Shown here one piece after another: positions 1-8,655 of a DNA stretch of 8,782 bases. Source of the stretch: Puniceicoccales bacterium (GTDB taxonomy: Bacteria > Verrucomicrobiota > Verrucomicrobiia > Opitutales > UBA953). The DNA is taken from the NCBI GenBank assembly GCA_031289285.1, contig JAITPT010000210.1, forward strand, positions 1-8,782. The letters are read 5' to 3'. Position 1 is the first letter of the stretch; the number at the start of each line of letters is the position of its first letter. The notes below the pieces were generated by a model that saw only the letters and a list, made by a program, of their open reading frames with translations, was not told the DNA's origin and made no database searches. A program made the translations under genes and the position numbers.

Positions 1-113
1 GTCATGACGTTTTTGCATTCGTCATCGAAGAGCATTTGCGAGCCGCAGGAGCGCGACACGCAATGGTATGTTGCGGGTTCGGAAAGTGAGAGGAAGCGAC
101 GTGTTCTGGACAT
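1..113 (-). CDS. REP-associated tyrosine transposase (Y1/HUH family), N-terminal part only
   Basis: The first 37 codons of a gene that runs off the left edge. The translation begins MSRTRRF and continues with PATYHCVSRSCGSQMLFDD. This is the usual opening of the Y1 transposase (RAYT, TnpA_REP) family: a short basic N-terminus, then a first strand of the type YH-x-x-SR, then a (I/L)F-x-D segment. Known members are single-strand DNA endonucleases with an HFH (HUH) metal site and one catalytic tyrosine. Both would lie beyond the window, so catalytic competence cannot be judged. I chose the ATG at 113 because family members start a few residues before the basic stretch. An in-frame ATG at 143 would add ten residues (MGGGCGKISR) and has no better ribosome site. 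No Shine-Dalgarno is visible. The palindrome at 160-179 lies about 50 bases upstream, the arrangement expected for a RAYT and its REP-type element. The family call is from recognition of the N-terminus only. Confidence 0.7.
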   Translation of the reverse strand, partial: MSRTRRFLSLSEPATYHCVSRSCGSQMLFDDECKNVM

Positions 114-149
114 GCGCGAAATCTTGCCACATCCACCACCCATCGCAAG

Positions 150-179
150 AAAAAAGTGACTGTCCCTTTTTGGGGACAG
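150..179 (-). terminator. Hairpin with T-tract after the secreted-protein gene; also a REP-like palindrome
   Basis: Read on the minus strand, CTGTCCCC-AAAA-AGGGACAG forms a stem of seven Watson-Crick pairs plus one G-U/G-T type pair at the loop. It is followed by TCAC and then six T residues (plus-strand A at 150-155). It lies about 35 bases after the stop codon of the gene ending at 215, so it fits an intrinsic terminator for that gene. The same palindrome lies upstream of the transposase start at 113. GGGACAG palindromes near Y1 transposases are what one expects of REP-type elements, so it may have both roles. The fold is seen directly; termination and mobilisation are inferred. Confidence 0.6.
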
Positions 180-214
180 GCATTGCGGGTAGGCAGCGGG
201 CGGGCAAGGGCGAG

Positions 215-1438
215 TTATTGGCGGACAAGACGCCACTCGCCGTCGTCGGTGGAGAGGGTTTTGCCGTCAGGAGAGAGCTTCCACTTCTTGACGTCCCAAT
301 TGCCTCCCATCATGGTGCCACCGTGATTTTTAGTGATTTTATACAAACCGTCAGACAATTGCTTCCATTTGCCCCGCGCTCCCATGTGCTCGTGAGCAAC
401 AGTGCCGTCAGCATTGATAACAACAGATTTGCGCATCCCGTGCATTTCTCTCCACGTTCCAGTGATTTGCACCTCCGCAACCCCCTCTAACTCACTTTTT
501 ATCCTCTTCGCAAGATTTATGTCGCCCACATCAACCGCACGTTTCATGAGATTTTGATAGGCAGGCTTGTAACGCTGAGTGAGAGACTTTTTTAGGTCAG
601 CAATTTTTTTGTCACGGTCGTTTTTGAGACGCCAAAACTCTTGCTTAACCGGAGGGACTTTTCCCGTCTTCGCAGGTTCCTCCGCAAAAAACGCAGTGCC
701 CGCTTCAACCGCTTTCAAGGCAGTCTGAATATCCTCGACAAGGTCCAAATCATTCACGCCAACACGTTTTTTTAATCTATCCAGAACTTCTTTATCGCGC
801 TGGTTCACTCGGGCAATGGCAGTGTTAAATTCCGCCTCACGCGCTTTTTGTATTTTTGCAAGTTCCGCATGTAGCGGGTTACCACTTGCCGCCGCACCAG
901 CAGCACCAGCAGCACTGGCCGCACCCGCAGCAGACTTGGCAACTCCGCCGAGGGGCGGCACTCGTTCCCAAATGCCGCCGTCGAAGCGTTGGAAACTTGC
1001 GCCGTCCGGCGACATTTTGGCAGCAAAGCGAGTTCCCTCCGAATAATGAAGACCAATGAGGTTTGCCGAATGTCCCCACCTCCCCAGACGCTCCGCACCA
1101 GTAGTCGTTGTCTCGATGAAACGGTTGTTGGATTTGAATTCGTAAGTGCTTCCAGCACTGCGATTTGTCCACTTGACTCCGGGAGCAGTGAGAAGGATGG
1201 GCAAGCCGCTTTGCGGAGCGGCTTGCGCGGGTTTGCGTGTGCCCGCCGGTTTGCCAGAAGGAGCCGCAGGCTGTGCGCCGTCTTTCCCTGTGGGCGGCGG
1301 GGTGGCATCGCCTTGGCGGTTGCCAAAGACGGTGACAGTATCTGCAAACACGCTTGGCGTGTTTGCAGCGAGTAGAGCAAACGACAGCGTCGCGAAGGTT
1401 CCGCGAGCAAGCGTTGCGAGTGTTTGGTGTTGTTTCAT
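215..1438 (-). CDS. Secreted protein of unknown function with two related beta-rich modules and a helical middle
   Basis: A 407-residue protein that I cannot assign to a named family. Residues 1-32 look like a Sec signal peptide: hydrophobic core TFATLSFALLAA at about 14-25 and a probable cleavage after VFA at 32. A Pro/Ala/Gly/Lys-rich linker covers about 40-80. The first module, about 90-160, contains GRWG, MSPDG (142-146) and GGIWERV (154-160). An Ala/Gly linker (165-187) leads to a charged, probably helical segment (188-320), which includes the A-x-x-x-GD-x-x-x-A pattern around 301-310. The second module, about 325-407, contains ITGTWR, INADGT, GKW, LSPDG (388-392) and GEWRLV (400-405), and resembles the first. 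Secreted proteins with such WxxxDGT/GxW modules and helical segments are common in Verrucomicrobiota and Planctomycetes. The start ATG is preceded by an A/C-rich leader without a Shine-Dalgarno. A periplasmic or surface location is inferred from the signal peptide. Base composition in the middle is visibly lower in GC than lysC or secA. Confidence 0.8.
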   Translation of the reverse strand: MKQHQTLATLARGTFATLSFALLAANTPSVFADTVTVFGNRQGDATPPPTGKDGAQPAAPSGKPAGTRKPAQAAPQSGLPILLTAPGVKWTNRSAGSTYEFKSNNRFIETTTTGAERLGRWGHSANLIGLHYSEGTRFAAKMSPDGASFQRFDGGIWERVPPLGGVAKSAAGAASAAGAAGAAASGNPLHAELAKIQKAREAEFNTAIARVNQRDKEVLDRLKKRVGVNDLDLVEDIQTALKAVEAGTAFFAEEPAKTGKVPPVKQEFWRLKNDRDKKIADLKKSLTQRYKPAYQNLMKRAVDVGDINLAKRIKSELEGVAEVQITGTWREMHGMRKSVVINADGTVAHEHMGARGKWKQLSDGLYKITKNHGGTMMGGNWDVKKWKLSPDGKTLSTDDGEWRLVRQ

Positions 1439-1477
1439 GTGCGTGTGTGTTTGGAGTGTGTGTGTTTTGGGGTGTGT
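1439..1477 (-). promoter_or_regulatory. A/C-only 5' leader with CA runs, no Shine-Dalgarno
   Basis: On the mRNA strand the 39 bases directly before the ATG at 1438 contain only A and C except for one G and one T, with several CACACA runs. No GGAGG-like sequence is present. Such a leader would be unstructured and could favour ribosome loading without a Shine-Dalgarno, for example through ribosomal protein S1. That role is an inference. No clear -35/-10 pair was recognised upstream of it. Confidence 0.45.
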
Positions 1478-1542
1478 CCCAACTTTTCTGTAAAATCACT
1501 TGCGGGCCTCTCGACCTGAGGATGTGCCAGAGGAGGTAAGCG

Positions 1543-1578
1543 AGGGAGACTCTCCCTTGCGAGGGTGCCAACGCACCC
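1543..1578. repeat. Two adjacent short perfect palindromes
   Basis: AGGGAGA-C-TCTCCCT at 1543-1557 has 7-base arms. GGGTGC-CAAC-GCACCC at 1563-1578 has 6-base arms and a 4-base loop. The heptamer GCGAGGG also occurs twice here, at 1540-1546 and 1559-1565. Neither palindrome has a T-tract on either side, so a terminator role is weak. They lie in the gene-free stretch upstream of the secreted-protein gene. Confidence 0.5.
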
Positions 1579-1609
1579 AGCGGAACGTCCGCCACTCCTG
1601 CCTCGTCCC

Positions 1610-1700
1610 CGCCATCCCTGATACCCACCCCCTGCGTCCCGAAGGGGGAACGCGTAGCGCAAACCCCAAGGGGCGCGGGGGCTGGATGTCAGGGATGGCG
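1610..1700. repeat. 91-base imperfect inverted repeat
   Basis: The outer arms CGCCATCCCTGA (1610-1621) and TCAGGGATGGCG (1689-1700) are perfect 12-base reverse complements. Pairing continues inward with small bulges: CCCCC at 1628-1632 faces GGGGG at 1677-1681, and TGCG faces CGC. The whole element can fold into one long hairpin. It lies in the gene-free region 1439-1920. No open reading frame fits it and no flanking target-site duplication was seen. It could be a dispersed non-autonomous repeat (REP/MITE-like) or a structured RNA; the sequence alone does not decide. Confidence 0.55.
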
Positions 1701-1851
1701 GCGACGCGGCAGGCAGTGGCTCCGTTTTGGAATGGATAGAGGGACGGCATGGCGAGAGGGAAAACCGAGGTTGAGAGTGATGACTTGTGCGCACCGCTAA
1801 TCTTTGTGGGGTGAGTTGCAAATCTTTTTTGGGGGGGGCGGTGAACGGGAC

Positions 1852-1912
1852 GGCACCGTGAACGGTGCCCTCAGCACTTGCTTGGGCAAGCGATGCACCA
1901 AGCAGACTTGGT
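1852..1912. repeat. Cluster of three small hairpins just after the lysC stop
   Basis: Three perfect stems follow each other: GGCACCG/CGGTGCC (1852-1858 and 1863-1869, loop TGAA), CTTGC/GCAAG (1877-1881 and 1886-1890, loop TTGG) and ACCAAG/CTTGGT (1897-1902 and 1907-1912, loop CAGA). The second and third can be replaced by one alternative stem, TGCTTGG/CCAAGCA (1879-1885 and 1898-1904). The cluster begins 9 bases after the lysC stop codon in the direction of transcription. No T-tract follows, so it is not a standard intrinsic terminator. It may stabilise the 3' end of the mRNA or be a dispersed repeat. Confidence 0.5.
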
Positions 1913-1920
1913 AGGCTGCG

Positions 1921-3144
1921 CTACGGAGTGGTGGTGCCCATGTTGAAGGCGTCGTGGACGGCGCGGAGGGCGGCGTCGGCTTTGGTGGGGTCTATGGCGA
2001 CGGCGATTTTAATTTCGGAAGTGGTGATGAGGTCGCAGTTGACACCGACACTTGCTAAGGCGCCAAACAAAGTGCCCGCGACACCGGGATGCGAAATCAT
2101 GCCGACACCGACAACAGAGAGCTTGGCGACTTGGCCAGCCGAGCGGACAGTGCCACTGCCCAGACGCCGCAAGACTGCACCGACGACACGCTCCGTCTGC
2201 TCGTATTGGTCGGTGTTGACGGAAAACGTCAGGTTGGCGCGCCCCGAAGTGCCGAGGTTTTTGATAATCATGTCCACACTCAGGCCGGCCTCGCCGAGGG
2301 CGTCGAAGATGCCAGCGACGGCGGCGGCGTTGTCGGGGATGTCGGCGACCGTGACGCGGGTTTGCGAGCGGTCGAGGGCTGCGCCGCTGACGACGGCGTC
2401 CTCCATAGATGTTGCGTTGGCTTTCACGAGGGTTCCGGGTTGGTTGTTAAAAGAAGAGCGGACTTCAAAGGGGACGTTGTATTTTTGGGCAAACTCGACC
2501 GAGCGCGATTGCATAACTTTGGAGCCGCTGGAGGCCAGCTCGAGCATTTCGTCGTAGGCGATTTCGGGGAGTTTGCGGGCATTGAGAACGACACGTGGGT
2601 CGGCAGTATAGACGCCGTCAACATCGGTGTAGATTTGACAAAGGTCGGCCTTGATAGCGGCGGCGACTGCGATGGCGGTGAGGTCGGAACCGCCGCGCCC
2701 AAGCGTGGTGATTTCGTTGTTTTCGGTGACGCCTTGAAAGCCCGCGACGATGACGACCTTGCCCTCGGCGAGACGCTCGGCGATGTCGCCGCCCGTGACG
2801 TTTGCGATGCGGGCGCGGGTGTGGATGGCGTCGGTGCGAATGCCCGCTTGCGCTCCTGTGCGCGAACAGGCGGGGACGCCGAGGGCGTGGAGCGCCATGC
2901 TCAACAAGGCAATGGTCTCTTGCTCGCCGACGGCCAGTAGCATGTCCATCTCGCGTTCGTCGGGGAAGGGCGAGAGTGCTCTGGCGCGGCCAATCAGCTC
3001 GTTGGTGACACCACTTCTGGCGGAGACGACGACGACCATTTTGTCGCCGCGTTGCCAGTGGGTTTTCACGCGGGCTGCGACACTGCGGATTCGGTCAACA
3101 TTGGCGACAGAGGTGCCGCCGTATTTTTGGACGATGATTGCCAT
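1921..3144 (-). CDS. lysC: Aspartate kinase, monofunctional, with two C-terminal ACT domains
   Basis: Catalyses ATP-dependent phosphorylation of L-aspartate to 4-phospho-aspartate, the first step toward lysine, diaminopimelate, threonine and methionine, in the cytoplasm. At 407 residues it has the usual length of the Bacillus/Corynebacterium type. The amino-acid kinase domain spans about 1-240 and carries KYGGTSV (7-13), GFQGVTENNEITTLGRGGSD (135-154) and IYTDVDGVYTADPR (171-184). Two ACT domains follow (about 262-330 and 342-407), with VDMIIKN at 290-296 and HPGVAGTLFGAL plus ITTSEIKI in the second. ACT domains of this family bind lysine and/or threonine for feedback inhibition; which effector acts here cannot be read off. 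Met247 (codon at 2404-2406) begins MEDAVVSG at the position where some relatives start a separate beta subunit. No ribosome site precedes it, so I do not claim one. The ATG at 3144 gives the family N-terminus (MAIIVQKYGG); no Shine-Dalgarno is visible. It is divergent from the ABC ATPase gene. Confidence 0.96.
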   Translation of the reverse strand: MAIIVQKYGGTSVANVDRIRSVAARVKTHWQRGDKMVVVVSARSGVTNELIGRARALSPFPDEREMDMLLAVGEQETIALLSMALHALGVPACSRTGAQAGIRTDAIHTRARIANVTGGDIAERLAEGKVVIVAGFQGVTENNEITTLGRGGSDLTAIAVAAAIKADLCQIYTDVDGVYTADPRVVLNARKLPEIAYDEMLELASSGSKVMQSRSVEFAQKYNVPFEVRSSFNNQPGTLVKANATSMEDAVVSGAALDRSQTRVTVADIPDNAAAVAGIFDALGEAGLSVDMIIKNLGTSGRANLTFSVNTDQYEQTERVVGAVLRRLGSGTVRSAGQVAKLSVVGVGMISHPGVAGTLFGALASVGVNCDLITTSEIKIAVAIDPTKADAALRAVHDAFNMGTTTP

Positions 3145-3314
3145 TCGGCAGGGAAGAGGAAAGTGCGGCAGGGTGCGGATTGGGCGTAGTGAGACAAGAC
3201 GAAAGACGGTGCGGCGGCGCAGTGGTTCGCGGCGCGGCGGCGCGGCGGGTGCGGCAAGCGCGGGTTGCCATGCGCGGCGCGGTCTGCCACAAGTCGCCGG
3301 AGTTTTTCACAACC

Positions 3315-4409
3315 ATGCCCGACCCAACACCCGCCGCGCCCATAGTCGCGCAACCCGCCGCTGCCGCGCCGCCGTCCGACGCGCCTGTGCTGCGCATCGA
3401 AAATCTCAGCACCGCCTTCGAGACCGAGAACGGGCTTCTGACCGCCGTTGACGGCGTCTCGCTGGATGTGCCGCGTGGCAAGACGCTGGGCATCGTCGGC
3501 GAGTCGGGTTCTGGCAAAAGTGTCACCGCGCTCTCCATCATGCGTCTGCTTCCGCACCCGCACGGGAAAATCATCGGTGGGCATATTTGGTTCGATGGGC
3601 GCGACCTCGCCGCGCTGCCTCTGAGCGAGCTGCGGCAGATACGCGGGCGGCGTATCGGGATGGTGTTTCAAGAGCCGATGACGGCGCTCAACCCTTCGCA
3701 CCGCGTCGGCAAACAAATCGCCGAGGCCATCTTGTTGCACGAGCGTTTGTCGAAGGCGGAGGCGCGGCAGCGTGCGCTCGAGCTGCTTGCGCAGGCGGGC
3801 ATCCCCGCGCCGCAAGAGCGCCTCGACGCCTACCCGCACCAGCTCAGTGGCGGGATGCGCCAGCGGGTCGTCATCGCCATCGCGCTTGCGTGTAATCCCG
3901 AACTACTCATCTGCGACGAGCCGACCACCGCGCTCGATGTCACGATACAGGCGCAAATCCTCGACCTGCTCAAAAAGCTCAAAGCGCAGCGCAACATGAC
4001 GGTCATCCTCATCACGCACGACCTTGGCGTCATCGCTGAAAATGCGGACGATGTCGCGGTGATGTATGCGGGGCGCATCGTAGAGCGTGCGCCCGCCGAG
4101 ACGCTTTTCACGCGCCCGCTCCACGCCTACACGCAGGCGTTGTTGCAGGCGATACCGGCCTTAGAAGGTGTGCCCAAGACGCCGCTTTTTTCCATCAAGG
4201 GGCAGGTGCCTTCGTTGGGGGAATTGAAGCCGGGCTGCCGTTTCGCGCCGCGTAGCGGACGCCCCTACACGGAGGCCGATTTGCTCGAACGCCCGCCTTT
4301 TGTGGAGATAGAGCCGGGGCACTGGGTGGAGAACTCGCGGGTGTGCGTGGGCGGCGGCGGTGAGGGCGTGGGTGGTGGTGAGGGGGCACAGGTGGAAGGG
4401 CAGGGATAG
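3315..4409 (+). CDS. ABC transporter ATP-binding protein, OppD/DppD (peptide/nickel) type
   Basis: The 364-residue ATPase subunit of an oligopeptide/dipeptide-type importer. It would hydrolyse ATP at the inner face of the membrane to drive uptake. Motifs in order are Walker A GESGSGKS (62-69), Q-loop VFQEPMTALNP (117-127), signature LSGGMRQR (177-184), Walker B LLICDEP (197-203) and the H-loop histidine in ITHDLGVIAE (233-242). The C-terminal oligo_HPY region includes LHAYTQALLQAIPAL (269-283) and GCRFAPR (307-313). Only one cysteine of the usual CxF-x-x-RC pattern remains (GCRFAPRSG). The protein ends in an unusual Gly/Glu tail (about 346-364). I chose the ATG at 3315 because it lies 25 residues before the domain's first strand. 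GGAG at 3298-3301 is rather far upstream. An in-frame ATG at 3270 and a TTG at 3138 would only add low-complexity residues, and the TTG would overlap the lysC start. No permease, binding protein or OppF partner is adjacent, so it is an isolated ATPase gene here and the substrate is unknown. Confidence 0.92.
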   Translation: MPDPTPAAPIVAQPAAAAPPSDAPVLRIENLSTAFETENGLLTAVDGVSLDVPRGKTLGIVGESGSGKSVTALSIMRLLPHPHGKIIGGHIWFDGRDLAALPLSELRQIRGRRIGMVFQEPMTALNPSHRVGKQIAEAILLHERLSKAEARQRALELLAQAGIPAPQERLDAYPHQLSGGMRQRVVIAIALACNPELLICDEPTTALDVTIQAQILDLLKKLKAQRNMTVILITHDLGVIAENADDVAVMYAGRIVERAPAETLFTRPLHAYTQALLQAIPALEGVPKTPLFSIKGQVPSLGELKPGCRFAPRSGRPYTEADLLERPPFVEIEPGHWVENSRVCVGGGGEGVGGGEGAQVEGQG

Positions 4410-4517
4410 GACGAATAGGACGCCGGACATGGGATGCCGGACGCAACGAGGCAGCGAGGCACCGAAGGGGGTGGCACGGTGGTGCCGCTGCCCGCTCAAC
4501 ATGCCCACGTCGCACTT

Positions 4518-4559
4518 CCTTTGTGCCCCTTGTGAAAACCTTTGTGCCCTTTGTGGCAA
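4518..4559. repeat. 21-base tandem duplication built of CCTTTGTG octamers
   Basis: Two adjacent 21-base units (4518-4538 and 4539-4559) match at 18 of 21 positions. Each contains two copies of the octamer C(C/T)TTGTG-type core, giving starts at 4518, 4527, 4539 and 4548. On the minus strand this reads as repeated CACAAAGG. It occupies the gap between the convergent ABC ATPase and secA genes. The rest of that gap (4410-4583) holds a short GGCAC/GTGCC stem at 4473-4486 and a GCCGGAC direct repeat, but no gene and no clear terminator. Confidence 0.6.
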
Positions 4560-4583
4560 AACCGTTTCTGCGGCGACTCGTTT

Positions 4584-7646
<3,063 letters not shown>

Positions 7647-7667
7647 GGCTGTCTGTTTGTGGCGTGT

Positions 7668-7737
7668 TGTGCGTGTTGCGTTGTGCGAAAAGTGTTGTGC
7701 GGAAGGTGCTGTGCGGAAGGATCTGTGCGAAAGGTGC
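7668..7737. repeat. 14-base tandem repeat, five units, in the secA leader
   Basis: Five head-to-tail 14-base units run from 7668 to 7737. The last four (from 7682) are well conserved: TGTGCGAAAAGTGT, TGTGCGGAAGGTGC, TGTGCGGAAGGATC and TGTGCGAAAGGTGC. The first keeps TGTGCG and then diverges. The array ends 22 bases before the secA start codon, so on the mRNA strand it forms a CA-rich, Shine-Dalgarno-free leader with repeated CGCACA. It does not encode a plausible peptide. It could bind a regulator or affect translation initiation; this is inference. Confidence 0.7.
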
Positions 7738-7817
7738 TGATGAGAGGGACGGACACGGTGCGAAAAACAAAGCGGCGGACAAGGGAAATGTGGTTCCTTG
7801 CTGGCTGAACGGTATTG

Positions 7818-7846
7818 GCCGACAGCCCCATGCGGGGGCTGGCGGC
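7818..7846. repeat. Strong GC-rich stem-loop between the 226-residue gene and secA
   Basis: GCCGACAGCCCC (7818-7829) faces GGGGCTGGCGGC (7835-7846) with one mismatch and a 5-base loop. It lies about 85-110 bases after the stop codon of the gene ending at 7930, in the direction of transcription. No T-run follows on the minus strand, so it is at best a Rho-type or processing signal rather than a classic terminator. Confidence 0.5.
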
Positions 7847-7852
7847 ATCTGC

Positions 7853-7913
7853 GTTCCCTCTCAAAGTAGCGAGGAAGCAGTTTAACGGTGCGGTTTGTTC
7901 GCAGAGAGGGAAC
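7853..7913. repeat. 61-base element with perfect 10-base inverted ends
   Basis: GTTCCCTCTC at 7853-7862 and GAGAGGGAAC at 7904-7913 are exact reverse complements separated by 41 bases. No target-site duplication is visible at the ends (TCTGC outside left, TTTTC outside right). It lies 17 bases downstream of the stop of the 226-residue gene. It may act as a 3' structure for that gene or be a miniature repeat; the sequence alone does not say. Confidence 0.45.
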
Positions 7914-7929
7914 TTTTCTCTTAGTGAAA

Positions 7930-8610
7930 TCATGGCACTGAATTCGGGGCTGGCGTCTCTGGCGTTACTGGTTTCGGTTTGAAAATTCTCGTTGGTGTTT
8001 TGACGGTGCCATCGTTATCGCCTCCGCCCACGTAACCAGTGACGTGTCCAGCATACGGGCCGTCTCTGTTTAGCACGGCGTAGATATGTGTCTCATTTGT
8101 GTGCCAATGGTCCGAAGCGGTCTCAAAAACTTCTCGCCAGACGTCGTTGTAAAATTCGTCTTCACCTGCCTCTTCATCTCCGCAATCTGTGAACCATTCT
8201 ACTCGTGCTTGGTAAAAATGAGCAGCATAAGCCGATGAGAAAAGATCTTGCAGAGAATAGAGAACCCGAAGGATAGACTTTGCTGGCACAATACCCGTAT
8301 ATTGGTAACGGTTTGCCGGATCTGGCACAAATACGTCTTTCATTAACTTCTCGAATGTTTCCAGATTTTTTTCCCACGAACCACATCTCTCCTTATACGC
8401 TGTGATTTCTTCCGGTGGAAGTTTCATCTCGGGAGGCAACGCCTCGACTGCTCGCCTAAAGTTACTTTGCACGGCCATAGCGACGGGCATCGGAATGTCT
8501 TCCGAATGACTGCGTTCTATCGCTGTGTTGACGAGCATGATTGCATACTCGGCATAGACTTTTGCACCTATCCATTCCGCTGGTGGAGTTCCGTCATATC
8601 CCATTCCCAT
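7930..8610 (-). CDS. Uncharacterised 226-residue protein
   Basis: I do not recognise a family. No convincing signal peptide or membrane helix is present; residues 14-31 (IGAKVYAEYAIMLVNTAI) are moderately hydrophobic but look like an amphipathic helix. The middle (about 60-165) is rich in charged and aromatic residues and probably helical, with KERCGSWEKNLETFEKLMKD (73-92) and an acidic run DCGDEEAGEDEF (142-153). A Gly/Asp patch, GYVGGGDNDGT (192-202), precedes a Pro/Lys-rich tail, KPKPVTPETPAPNSVP. The start at 8610 is supported by AGAGGA nine bases upstream, one of the few good ribosome sites in this window; the ATG two codons later (MGM) is a possible alternative. The stop of transketolase lies 45 bases upstream on the same strand, so co-transcription is possible. 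Base composition is visibly more AT-rich than secA or lysC, which may indicate separate ancestry. Continuous coding with a ribosome site makes it a probable real gene. Confidence 0.65.
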   Translation of the reverse strand: MGMGYDGTPPAEWIGAKVYAEYAIMLVNTAIERSHSEDIPMPVAMAVQSNFRRAVEALPPEMKLPPEEITAYKERCGSWEKNLETFEKLMKDVFVPDPANRYQYTGIVPAKSILRVLYSLQDLFSSAYAAHFYQARVEWFTDCGDEEAGEDEFYNDVWREVFETASDHWHTNETHIYAVLNRDGPYAGHVTGYVGGGDNDGTVKTPTRIFKPKPVTPETPAPNSVP

Positions 8611-8619
8611 GATGTTTTT

Positions 8620-8625
8620 TCCTCT
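8620..8625 (-). promoter_or_regulatory. Shine-Dalgarno site of the 226-residue gene
   Basis: AGAGGA on the minus strand lies 9 bases before the ATG at 8610. It supports that start over internal ones and contrasts with secA, lysC and the secreted-protein gene, none of which has such a site. Confidence 0.55.
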
Positions 8626-8655
8626 GTTAGATGTGTTGGTTAAAATGGTTCGTCC

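Noticed and set aside
68..490. A 140-codon plus-strand open frame at the left edge
   Set aside because: It crosses the palindrome at 160-179 and is antisense to both the transposase start and the end of the secreted-protein gene.
1825..1838. T6-G8 homopolymer tract as a phase-variation switch
   Set aside because: It lies between genes, about 390 bases from the nearest downstream start, with no promoter recognised next to it.
1921..2406. Separate beta subunit of aspartate kinase from Met247
   Set aside because: The position matches known internal starts in relatives, but no ribosome site precedes it here.
2089..2940. A 283-codon plus-strand open frame across lysC
   Set aside because: It is antisense to the well-supported aspartate kinase and has a Gly/Asp-rich shadow composition.
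3066..3839. A 257-codon minus-strand open frame over the lysC start and the ABC ATPase
   Set aside because: It is Arg-rich, antisense to the ATPase motifs and in conflict with the lysC reading frame.
4473..4486. Terminator of the ABC ATPase gene
   Set aside because: The GGCAC/GTGCC stem is only five pairs long and no T-tract follows.
7668..7737. CRISPR array
   Set aside because: Units are 14 bases long and contiguous without spacers, so this is a simple tandem repeat.
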